Shown piece after piece: positions 37,415 through 47,900 of a stretch of DNA of 64,000 nucleotides (positions are counted from its first letter, which is position 1; the number at the start of each line of letters is the position of its first letter). Below the pieces are notes generated by a model. It was not told the DNA's origin, ran no database searches, and was given only the letters and a program-made list of their open reading frames with translations. Source of the DNA: Aureococcus anophagefferens (lineage: Eukaryota > Sar > Pelagophyceae > Pelagomonadales > Pelagomonadaceae); NCBI RefSeq assembly GCF_000186865.1, contig NW_008705585.1, positions 177,862-241,861 of the forward strand, read 5' to 3'. The position numbers and the translations under genes are program-made.

Positions 37415-38854
37415 ATGGATGCTCTCGCTAGCGACGCAGCAGCGATCTCTCTCGAGGACCAAGAAGAGACCGATCCGCTTCGAGGTGCGACGCCAGTTTA
37501 CCGGATCTGTACGCACAACGTCGGAGGCATCTCCGCGTCTGGTGCAAAAACGTTGAGCCTGGGTTCATCTGATGGCAGTGATGCAAGGGAGCTCATGGCC
37601 ACGCCAACGAAGACCTCCCATGACGCTGAGCCCGAGACACCGGAGTCCCGACGGTCCGTGCCGGAACTGACGTCCCCGAACTCGAAGGCGAAGGTTGCAA
37701 AGGCCCGAAACTTCTCCAAAAATCTCATCAGGGATTTTGCGAGCTGCAACGTCTTGTGCATTCAGGAGGCGGGCTCACGAGGCTTCGCCTTGAGCCTGCT
37801 GAAACGGATCTCACCGGAGTGCGGATTGCTGGGCGAGATGTCCTTCCTCGGCGTCGACGTCGAGACCGCGAACGCGAACAAGCGCGCCTTCAAAAAAACC
37901 ATCGCAGGGGCCGCAGGCGTGGAGGCGAGTTCCATCGTCAAGCTCGAGTTCGCCGACGCCTGCCGGCGCCTCGGCGCCCGCGACTCGTCGGCGCTTGGCG
38001 TGACGGCCAAGTATGGCATCAAGGTCGACGATGAGGATACAGCGGCCGTGGTCTCCCAAACGATCACGACGGCCAATTCTGAAGAAATCGCCGTCCAGGG
38101 AATCGCGAGCGTCACGTGCACGGGCATCGTGGCGCCCGAGCTCGTTCTGCCGCAAGCCTTTGCAGACAACGTCGAGCTCCGGCAAACGACGGGCGAGCAG
38201 CGCGGGGATTGGCATTTAGTCTGCCGCGAAGAGACCAGAGGCTATCTTGCGACCTTTTGGCGAAACCTGACAAGCACGGCGAGTAGACTCGCTGACGCTA
38301 CAGTGGACACAGTGGATGACATTCGGAGAAGTTTTGACATCCATCCGTCCATGGGCAAGATGACGGTTTATATTCGCCGCGCTCTTCACGAGCTGAAGAC
38401 TCGGTCTCTGATCGTGGACGTCGATGGTCGTTTGATCATCAACATGCATTTCTTTGCGGCTAGATCGGGCACGGCGACAATCAGAATTGGAAGATTCGCA
38501 GAGATTGATAGGTTGCTGCGTCGGTACGCCGAAGCTTCTGGACGCCGCATCTTTCTGCTCGGCGACATGAACCTTTCTCCGGAACAATGTGAAGTGTATG
38601 ATGAAATGGTTCACCGTGACCTGGAACTTGATTGGGGCATTGCTTTTGGACCTTTGCGCGCGATGCTCGATCATCGCAACTTCGCTCAGCGCGAGGCCCT
38701 CGGACGCATGCACCAGAAGTTCTACCAGGAGTATGTTGGGGGGGACGCCAAAGCTCATGCCAAGCACCGAAAAATATTCGTAGCGAACAACCTCTCCGAC
38801 CACGACCCCGTGGTTTTCGCCCTCGAATCGTACTACCGTACTTGTGACTTGTAA
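37415..38854 (+). CDS. Endonuclease/exonuclease/phosphatase (EEP)-family nuclease
   Basis: 479 residues from the first ATG at 37415. EEP catalytic blocks are all present: the opening strand with Asn (RICTHNVGGIS, residues ~30-40), the metal-binding Glu (VLCIQEAGS, ~117), IINMHFFAARSG, the FLLGDMNLSP Asp/Asn pair (~382) and the closing SDHDPVVFAL (~461). It is longer than the typical ~260-residue core because of an insert after strand 1 (Ser/Thr-rich, ~45-105) and a mid-domain insert. The family includes AP endonucleases, DNase I, retrotransposon endonucleases and phosphoinositide phosphatases; I cannot choose among these. Its codon usage is less GC-rich, like the upstream gene. It is convergent with the helicase gene. 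Confidence 0.82.
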   Translation: MDALASDAAAISLEDQEETDPLRGATPVYRICTHNVGGISASGAKTLSLGSSDGSDARELMATPTKTSHDAEPETPESRRSVPELTSPNSKAKVAKARNFSKNLIRDFASCNVLCIQEAGSRGFALSLLKRISPECGLLGEMSFLGVDVETANANKRAFKKTIAGAAGVEASSIVKLEFADACRRLGARDSSALGVTAKYGIKVDDEDTAAVVSQTITTANSEEIAVQGIASVTCTGIVAPELVLPQAFADNVELRQTTGEQRGDWHLVCREETRGYLATFWRNLTSTASRLADATVDTVDDIRRSFDIHPSMGKMTVYIRRALHELKTRSLIVDVDGRLIINMHFFAARSGTATIRIGRFAEIDRLLRRYAEASGRRIFLLGDMNLSPEQCEVYDEMVHRDLELDWGIAFGPLRAMLDHRNFAQREALGRMHQKFYQEYVGGDAKAHAKHRKIFVANNLSDHDPVVFALESYYRTCDL

Positions 38855-38993
38855 GTGTTGTTTCGCCGGGCCAGTGGGGAATGGTCGAGCGCGTGCTCCG
38901 TGAGTTGCTCTCCCGCAGAGCGCCCGGGCCGCCCCAGCGCGAGGCTTGCCAGTGGCCCAGAAGAAGAAAACCAATTAAACAACACACAGTCGC

Positions 38994-39578
38994 CTAGCCC
39001 GCGGCGGTACACTTGTGCCCCCTCTTGGGCTGTCCGCATTTGCTGCAGCGGTACTCGCGGGGCGCCGACGCGGCGGGAGCCGCGGGCAAGGCGAGGCGCG
39101 GGAGCCAGTCGCTTCGGGAGTCGCCGTTGTCCAGGCGCACGCGCTTGCTCGAGGTCGGGGTCTCCGGGCGCGGCGGTCGACCGGCGTGGCGGTCCAGCCA
39201 GATGTCGTCCGATTCGAAGAGGTCGTCCGAGTCGGACGCGGCGGCGCCGCCCGCGCCGCGGTCCTCGCCGTCGTCTTCATCGTCGTCCTCGCTTTCGGAG
39301 CCGTCGTCGCGGTCGCGCTTCGTCGGCGTCCAGGGCTGGGAGTCGCGCGGAACTCGGCCCGAGTACGGGTCCACGGGCGACAGATCCTCGTCGCGGTCGT
39401 CGACGTAGACGGCGCCGGAGACCATCTCCTCCTCGCTGTCGCCGAGGCTCGTGACGTCGTCGTCGTCGTCGTCGTCGCGCGCCATCGGCTGCGAGCTGTC
39501 AGCTCCGAAGTTCTCCGTGAGGCTGAGGCTCTGGCTGAGCGCCTGGGAAATCTGGGCGTCGTCGTCGAGCCGCGTCCT

Positions 39579-39614
<36 letters not shown>

Positions 39615-42600
39615 GTCGCGCGCCATCGGCTGCGAGCTGTCGGCTCCGAAGTTCTCCGTGAGGCTGAGGCTCTGGCTGAGCGCCTGGGACATCTGGGCGT
39701 CGTCGTCGAGCCGCGTCCTGTCGTCGTCGTCGCCGCCGTCGTCGCCGCCGCCGCCCGCGCCGCCGCCCCCGCCGCCGCCGTTGTCGCCGCCGCCGCCCCT
39801 GCCGCCGTCGTCGTCGCCGCCGCCGCCGCCGCCCCCGCCCCCGCCACCACCGCCGTCCCCTTGCGAGCTCCCCGTCGCTCGTGGTGGACGAACGACCCAG
39901 CCGCGTTCCTCCGCGTAGTCCTTCACCTGCTTGAGCAGCGTGAAGGCCTCGCGGCGGCGCGGGGTGTCGAAGACGTGCAAGCTCGGCTCGAAGAGGCGCT
40001 CCGTCGCGAGCAGGATGGTCTTCCGCTTCGCGCGAGACAGGGAGACGACGAGCCGGCTCGCCTCGTAGACGAAGTCGAGCTCGGCGCTCTCCTCGTCGGG
40101 CAGGAGGTCGAGGCCGGCGAAGCACGCGACGACGAGGTCCTTCTCGCGGCCCTGCATCCGCTCGACGGTGTCGATGTCGCAGAGCGCGGCGAGCGCGCCG
40201 TCGAGGGCGTCGCCGACGGCGTGGCGCTGGGCGTGATGCGGACAGACGCAGAACGCGCCGCGGCCGCGGGCCGTCCCGGCGACGACGCGGTCGCGCGCGG
40301 CGAGGATCCGCGAGCACAGAGACGCTTCGGCGGCGCGGATCTCGGCCATGGAAGCCGTCGGCGGGATGTCGACGAGGACGACGGTGAAGTGCTTCGCGAC
40401 GTCGAGGATGTCGCCGGCCGTCGCGCGCGACCGGCTCGGGGACGCCCGGAGCTCCTCCGTTCGCCTGGCCACGAGCGCGTCGTCGCCCGCGGGTACCGCC
40501 GCCGCCATCCGACACCGACAGCCACCTCGAGAGCAGATGTGGTAGCCGGAATAGCCCAGCGCGACCTCCGTGAAGGCGCAGAGTTCCGCGCTCATGCGAT
40601 GATTCTCGCGCAGCGCGCCGACGCAGCCCGTGCCGCGGAGCTGGTGGCGGACGACGTCCAGGATCGAGCCCGAGATCTCGACGCCGACGCCGTCCGGGAG
40701 AGGCGTCTTGATCGTCGGCCGCATCTGTCTGTGGTCCCCGAGGAGCACGAGGCGGCCGTGCTCCGCGTCGAGGGCCTTGACGGCGAGCGCCGCCTGCGAC
40801 GCGAGCATCTGGCTCGCCTCGTCGACGAGCAGCACGTCCCACGCGCGCGTCACGCCCGCCTGTGCCAGCGTCTTGTCCACCTTAAAGACTGTACAGCCAA
40901 CGATGAGGCAGCGGTCGTTAGCGAGGAGCGCGTTGACGTCCTCGGCTGTCGACTTCGCGTCGAGGATATCGAATTCGCGGCGGAGCCGCACGGCGTTCTT
41001 CGGTAGGGGCGGCTGCACGCCCCCGCCCTCCGCGCGGACGGTGAACTCGTTTCCCGAGATGGCGACGACCTCGCCCTTCCGCCGGGTCCGGGCGTTGACG
41101 CCTCTCCCGCTTGGACTGAACCAGCAGAGCTCTCCAGCCGCGGTTGGCGGTTCGTTGTTTACATTATCAACCTTGAGCACTTGCACATCAGCGCGGCGAG
41201 CAGCCACCATGGCTACGATCTTTTTCAAGAGGCCATCGACGGCCGAGTGCGTCACGGCAGTCACGATAATCTTCAAAGGTGGAAGCGTCGGCGCGGCCGA
41301 CGCGCCCTCGCAAAGCCGGACGAGCGTCGACGCGGCCCAATGGCTCTTGCCCGCTCCCGGGGGGCCGAGCGTCACCGAGCCTCGAGACTTCACGACGCGC
41401 CGGAGCGCCTCTTCCTGGGACATGGTGGCCCCGGTGTCCCGCGGGATCGCAGCGTCGAGTTCGCTCCAGTCGCGAGGCTCGACATCGCACCAGTCCTTCG
41501 CGCCGTCAAGAAGTTTCACGAAGAGCTCGTCGCCCGGAGCGTCCGCGCAGCGTTTGAGTTCTCCCAGCATAGGCACTGACGTAAAATCGGTGTAGCGCTT
41601 GACGAGCACGTAGCGCTCGTCGGGGTCCAGGCTAACGCTCGCGCTGTGCTTGACAGAGAGACGGCAGGAGCCCTCGCTGACTCCGACGACACTCGCAAAG
41701 AGAATCGGCAGGGTCGTTTGCAGCTTGTAGGCGGGCTTGTCCCTGTTCTCAAAGTCTGCGAACTTGAGTGCGAGCACCGCGCCGCCCTGGGAGACCGGCG
41801 CGAGAATCCAGCGCTTGTTTTTCATCGAGTCGGGTTCTCGGGGCGCCGCGCCGCGCTCGACGCGGAACGAGCCCTCAACGTCCCGTCTGACTTCGGTCGT
41901 GGCGCCGTCGAGCCGGACGACGGCGACCTTGTCGCGCTGCACGAGGTCCTCGAGGCTCCTCGCGCGTTCGTGCCGGTGCGCGTAGATGCTCGTCGCCGTC
42001 TCGAGTTCCGTGAGGAAGCAGAGAGCGCTGAGCTTCGGGTGCGCCACCGCCGCGGACGCGTCGAGGTGGATCGTCGCGGCCTTGAACGGCGTGTAGCGGA
42101 ACTCGCGAGCGGCGGCCGCCGGGTCGAGATCCTGCGTCGAAATCGCGTCCGCGCGACCGGCCGGGCGGCAGCGCGTGCGCATGCCGTGGAGGAGGAAAAG
42201 GGCGCACTCGGTCCGCGATACGAGCATGGCGACGCAGCGGTCCCGGATGTCGGCGTCGAGGTCGCGGCCGGCGAGGTGGTCCGGGCCCTGGAGCGCCCAG
42301 ACGCGGAAGACGGCGTCGCGATCGCAGGCCGCGGCGACGGCGCCGAGGTCGCGGCGCGTCTCGCCGTCGTCCTCCACCGGCAAGTAGGCGCAGAAGTTTT
42401 CGAACGTCGTCGCGCGCACGGACGGCACGTCGAAGAGCGTCTTGGCCTCGGCGACGAGGACCGCGAGGCGCGGCAGGAACTGGGCCGCCTCCGCGGGGTC
42501 GGCGCCGGAGGCGATCGCGGGGTGGTGGCTCTCCATGAGCAGGTGCATCGGCTCCGCGCCGAGAGCCGACATGACGAGCCGCGCCTTGGCAGCGGCCTCG

Positions 42601-44876
42601 GCGCTCGACTCGCCGAGGGCGACGCGGAGCACGGCGTCGAAGAGCGACGTCTTGTCGACGGCCTCGGCGCAGCAGACGACGACGCGCTTCCCGCGGCAGA
42701 GCTCCAGGGCGCCGTAGACGTCCGCGACGAGCCGGAGGCGGACATCTCGCGCGGCGTCCGTGGCAGCGCCCGCGAGCACGTCGCCGTCGTAGGCCTCGTG
42801 GGGGACGACGTGGCTCCACACCGTCGGAGCCTCCGCCGGGTCCCCCGGCACGAAGCGGACGCAGTACGCCGAGGGCGCCATCGTGCGGAAGTTTGTGTCG
42901 ATGGCGAAGACGATCGCGCCCGCCTCTTGATGGTGGCGGTACGGCAGCGCCACGCTCGGCCTGCCGGTCAGCACGGCCTCGCCGTCTTTGAGGGCGCGGA
43001 GCTTGGGCGGCGTGACGTAAGCGGCGGCGACGTCGTCGTCTTCGTACTCCAGGTGGAGCGCGCGCGAAAGCGCGCCTCGCACGCCCTTGTCTTCGGTCCT
43101 TGCGCCGCCGCCCTTGAGGAAGGCCTCGAGGCGGTCGAGCTCCGTGTAGTCCCCGGGTACTGCCCGCGCGGCCCGGTTGAGCTCCTCGAGGTCCCGGTCT
43201 TTGCAGTTGGGCAGCGCGCAGAGCCGCTTCTCCCGCACGGCCTGGGCCTCGCAGTCGCGCCGGTGCTCGCAGATGGCGCAGGCGCCGTGCAGGACCCAGT
43301 CCTGATCTTGGTCCGCGGGACGCGACAGCGCCTCGGCCGTGAGCCACCTCCGGACCTTGCCGCGGAGGAAGTCGCGGAGCGCGGCCCGGAGCCCGGCGAC
43401 CTCGAAGATGCGCGGCGCCGGCTCCGAGGCGATCCAGACGCCCCCGACCTTGGACACGGGCGCCGACCCCGGGAGGTCCGAGAGCGCCGACCCCGGGAGG
43501 TCCGAGAGGACGACGTCGACCAGGATGCTGTAAAAGACGACCTGGACCTGATGCGCGAGCTCGACGCGCTTGCTCGCCTTCGCGTCGACGACGACGACGG
43601 CGCGCTCGCCGGTCCTCGGGTCCTCGACGACGAGCGCGTAGTCCAGGAGCGACCGCTTCAGGTCGATGGCCGTCGCCCCGGCCAGACCGAGCGCCTCGTA
43701 GACCTTGTCGATGACCTCCGCGTTCAGCGAAGGCTGCCACAGCGCGGTGCCCACGGGCGCGGTGCGCAGGAGCTTCAGCGAGATCTCGTCGTAGGTGCGC
43801 CAGAAGCGCTCGCTCCGGTGCTCCTCGCCGCAGCGCTCCTTGGCGAGCGCCTCCACGTCGACGAAGCGGAACCGCGCCGGCGCGTCGTCGCGGCGCTCCC
43901 CCTCGGGCGAGAACCAGGACCGCGTCGCGAGCCCCGGGTTCTGGAGCTGGTCGTTGATCCAGCGCTCGTGATCCGCCCCGCGGCCGCTGACGAGCGATCT
44001 CCAGTTGAGGCGCTCCGCCGCCTCGGAGACGTCCGCGTCCGTCGGCGGCTCGCCGCCGAGAAGCGGCTCGCTCCGGCGCGCCCGGCCCCGCGTCCGCGTC
44101 GCGAGCCGGTGGAGGAGCCGCGGGCACTCAAAGTGGAAGTAGGTCCCGAGCATCGACGCGGAGATCGCGAAGAATGTGGTGCCCGGAGCCCCCGGAGCGG
44201 CCTGGCGCCGCGCGCGAGAGAGACCGTCGACGAGTTCCTCAAACTTGTCCGCTAGAGAAACCCCCGCCGAGTCCGCCGACGCCTTCACCAGGAGGCTGAA
44301 GCACTCGTCCGGCGTCATCTTGTGCTGCTCCCACAGATCCGAGCGCCAGATGGCGTTGACCCTCTCGACGTCGCCTGGGGAGGCTTCCGCCGACAGCGTC
44401 CGGAGGAGCCACTCGGCGTCCGACGGCGCGTCCGCGGCCGGCGGGCTTCGGGGCCGCGGCGGGCTGCGGGCCGACGCCGCCGGCGGCGCGGCTCCTGGTT
44501 GCGGCGGCTGCGGTGGAGGAGGCGCGGGTCCCGGCGGTGGTGGCGGCGGCGGCGGCGGCGCGGCTCCTTCTCGCCGCCGCCGCTCGCGCCGCACGGCCTT
44601 GAGGATGTTCGTGAAGCACCCGTTCACGATTCTCAATGAGAAGCGCTCGTTCTTGGGCACGGCAGCGAATCGCCGGAGCACCTCGACCTGCACCTCGTCC
44701 GGGTCTGGCGGCAGGTAGTAGGTGCGAAAATAGGACACCACATACTCGTCTGGCCAGTAAGTCGTGGGGATGCGGACGAGCACCGCGCGCGCGTCGGCGC
44801 AGAGGCGAGGGTACCTCCGCTTCGCCTCGAGGATTTTTTGAGCCACCGCGAGGTTGGCGGCGGCGCGGTCCGCCAT
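38994..44876 (-). CDS. RecB-like nuclease + UPF1/DNA2-type SF1 helicase fusion with UIM-like repeats
   Basis: 1960 residues in one exon from the ATG at 44876. The N-terminal third holds a RecB/Cas4-like nuclease: LDYALVVEDP, VVVVDAKASKR (D~431, K~433), HQVQVVFYSIL, then a Cys cluster CAICEHRRDC (~533) typical of TM0106/DNA2-like proteins with an Fe-S site. The helicase has Walker A GPPGAGKSHW (~1168), Walker B LLVDEAS (~1350), VLLGDHRQMRP, LRENHRMS, and a C-terminal VERMQGREKDLVV...VSLSRAKR. The tail is Asp- and Gly-rich with two UIM-like motifs and ends in a CSKCGQPKRGHKC zinc knuckle. It is likely a DNA or RNA repair or processing enzyme. It lies 97 bp after the large coiled-coil gene. Confidence 0.87.
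39460..39740 (-). repeat. 141-bp in-frame duplication encoding two UIM-like motifs
   Basis: Two copies with a 141-bp period (47 codons) differ at a handful of bases. Each encodes LDDDAQ(M/I)SQALSQSLS followed by LTENFGADSSQPMARDD. The first part fits the ubiquitin-interacting-motif pattern (acidic run, hydrophobic, xxA, hydrophobic, xxS, hydrophobic). The near-identity suggests recent duplication or ongoing homogenisation. Flanking Asp-encoding GAC/GTC runs would favour slippage. Confidence 0.85.
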
Positions 44877-44973
44877 GCACGTCGACGAGAAGGACCTCCG
44901 GAACGCTCTCCCGCACCGCCCTGGTCCAGCGCCGCTGTGTGGCAGCCCTCAACACCCACTTCACGCAAACGCC

Positions 44974-47900
44974 TTACTGCGCCAGCGTCCCCGCGTCGTC
45001 GTCCGGGAGCGGGTCCCCGGATCGTCGGATCGACGGCATGCCGTCGCCGTCGCCGATGGGCGGCCGCTCGCGCACCGTCGCGTTGAGCACGTCGCGCTCG
45101 GGCTGGTAGTGGGGCCGCTGCACGAGCGTCTCCAGCGGCCGGTGCCGTCGCGAGCCGAGCGCCTGGGACAGCTCGGGCCGCTTGAGCATGGAGACGTGCG
45201 TCTTCGCCCAGTCCTGGAGGGGCTTCGAGAGCTTGCCGTGCGTGTCCAGGGACCGCTTCAGGTAGAAGAACTCGGCCTTCTCCGCGTCCTTGGCCTCCTG
45301 GTTCGCCAGCAAATGCTCCAATTTGTCGTTGAGCGCCTCGGCCGCCTTGGAGTGCACGTTGAGGTTCTTGTTGAGCAGCCGCGCGTTCCGCTCGACGTGG
45401 GCGAGCACGAGCGGGTCGGCGTTTTCGAAGAACTCCTTGTGCTTGCGCCACGACGTCCCGAACAACAGCCGCCGCTTCATCTCCTCGCGGAAGAACGGCA
45501 CGACGCGCAGGTGCTCCTCGAGGATGGGCGCGATCGTGTCCGTGAGCGAGTCGCGCAGCGCCTCGGACACGACGGCGCCGACGTCCGCCTCCGTGGGCGG
45601 CTCCTCGAAGATGACGCGCCGCGGCGACGGCGGCGCGGGCGCGTCCCTCCGGGGACCCGCGGGCATCTCGAGCGTCGTCGTCGGCACGGCCTCGCCCTCG
45701 AGGCCGTGGACGACCATGACGTCCGGGTCCGTCGACGCCAGGGAGTCCTGGGCCAGCGCGTCGAGGGGCGCGAGGCGGAAGCCGCCGAGGCCGGGCGTCG
45801 TCACGGTCGACGCCTTGGACGGCGCCGTCGACGGCCGCGCGGCCGCGGCGCGCGCCTTCGTCTTCGGCGGCAGCGACGAGAGCTTGTACTTGCTCGGGTC
45901 CAGGCCCTTGTGCAGCGCCAGGGGCCCCTTGTCGTCGCCGGTCATCTCGAAGACGGACATCTGCGCGTCCGCGTGGACGGCCGCGCTCGCCGTCGACGGC
46001 CGGCCCGTCCGGTTCGACGCCGCGTCGCTCAGGCCGCACAAATCGACGACGTCGTTCTCCCAGAGGGTCAGTTCGTCGATGACGTCGACCATGGCCTTGC
46101 GCTCCGCGAGGAGCGTCTTCACCAACTTCGGCAACAGTTCCGTCGGCGGCACGCCCGTCTCGTCGCACAACAGCAAGATGCGGTCGTCGTCGGCCTTGGC
46201 CTGCTCGAGCTCGACCTTGATGGCCGCGATGACGCGCTCCGCGTTCTCCCGGCGGAGCGCCTCCTGGTCGCGCTCCTTCTCGGCCACAAAGTTCGCGCGC
46301 GACATCCGCGAGATCGACTGCTCGACGTCGTGCATCTTCGCGTGGAAGTTCTTGCGCAGGGCGCCGTTGATCTCGAACAAAATGTCGCGCTGGTCGACGA
46401 CGTCGTAGGCGCGGTACTCGAAGGCCACGTCGCAGACGCCGTGGCTGTCGATGAGCGGGATCCGCCAGCCGATCCGCTTCAGGCGCCGCCGCTTCTTCTC
46501 CAGCGCCGCCTCCATGGCCTTGACGCGCCGCGCGACGAAGCGGCTCCGCTCGCCGGAGGCTTTCAGGTCGCGGAGCGCGGCCTCCTCCGTGAGGATGTTC
46601 TGCGAGAGCTCGCGCGCCTCCGACGCCAACTGGTAGTGCGACAGCGACGTCGTCGCCTGGAGCACGTCGTCGCCGACGTCGCCCTCGTCGCGGCCGTCGT
46701 CGATTTCTTCCTCGTCCTCGTCGTCCGCCTCTTCCTCGGCGACGTCCTTGACCTTGACGTCGTCGTCGTCGGGCAGGTGGATCGCGCGCGCCGCGGGTTC
46801 GGGCGCGGGCGACGGCGCGCGCGCGACGAGGAGCTCGTGCTCGAGGGACGACTGGTGCTCCGCCGTCGCCGAGGGCGCCTCGACGACCACCTCCTTGACG
46901 ACCTCCTTGTAGACGACCTTCTCGACGACGCGCGGGTTCTTTTCGAGCTCGCGCTCCGCTTTGATCGCGCGGTCCTCCGCGTCCTTCAACCGCGCGAGCG
47001 CGTGGGCGAGCTTCTTCTGCGCGTCGTCGCGGTCGATCTGGGCGATGGACTCGCGCCGGATGGCCTCGTTGAGCTTCTTGTGCTCCGCCTTGAGCTTCTC
47101 CGTCTCCTCGGCCTTGGCGCGCTCGACGATTTTTAGAGACTCGCGGTGGCGCACGGACTGCTGCTTGCGCATCTCCTCGCCCTGCTCCGCGGCGGCGGCG
47201 CCCGCGCGGTACTTGGACGCGAGGATCGCCGCCTTCGTCTTCTGGTCCTCGCGCGTCTTCGCCGCCTCCTGTTCCCGGACGCGCGCCTCCGCCTCCCGCA
47301 ACTTCGCCTCGAGCTCGTCGCGCTTCCGCGCCGCGGCCTCGTCGCGCTCGCGCTGCTCCTCGAGCTGGGCCTTCATGCGCTCCCGCTCCTGGGACACCTC
47401 CTGCTGGGCCGCCAGCGGGTCGAGGAACTTGCGGTGCTTCTTCTTCTTGCGCTGGCCCGTGTCCGTCGACGCGTCGTCGTCGACGTCCGACTCCCGGTCC
47501 GTGTCGTCGTCCGTGGAGTGGTGCGTGAGCACGCTGCCCTGCTCCATGCCCTCGGCGATGATCTGCGACTGCATGGCCTCGGCGATGGCCTGCTCCTCGC
47601 GGAGCCGCGCGACCTCGTCCTCCGCGGCCTTGAGCGCGTTCGCTTCCGCGGCTTCCGCCTCGAGGCGCCTCGCGCGGCGCGCGCGCCACTTCTTCTGGAT
47701 GCCCGAGATGGTCATCAACGCCTTCATCGTCTTGTCGCCCGGCGGCGCGGCCCCGAGCTCGAGCATCATCTTCTTGAGCTTGTTCCGGACGACGGGGATG
47801 GGCACGCGCGAGCTCACGTCGGAATAGACCGCGCGGACCTCGGCCTCGACCTTGTCCCGCAGCTGGTTCAGCTGCTCCAGGTTCTTCTCCGTCGCCGCGG

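Noticed and set aside
35433..38854. Crinkler-type effector genes
   Set aside because: The N-terminal domain of the first protein lacks a recognisable Crinkler header, and no P-loop NTPase domain is present.
39720..39860. Possible trinucleotide-repeat regulatory element or CRISPR-like array
   Set aside because: It is coding sequence for the Asp/Gly-rich helicase tail; there are no spacers or repeat-spacer regularity.
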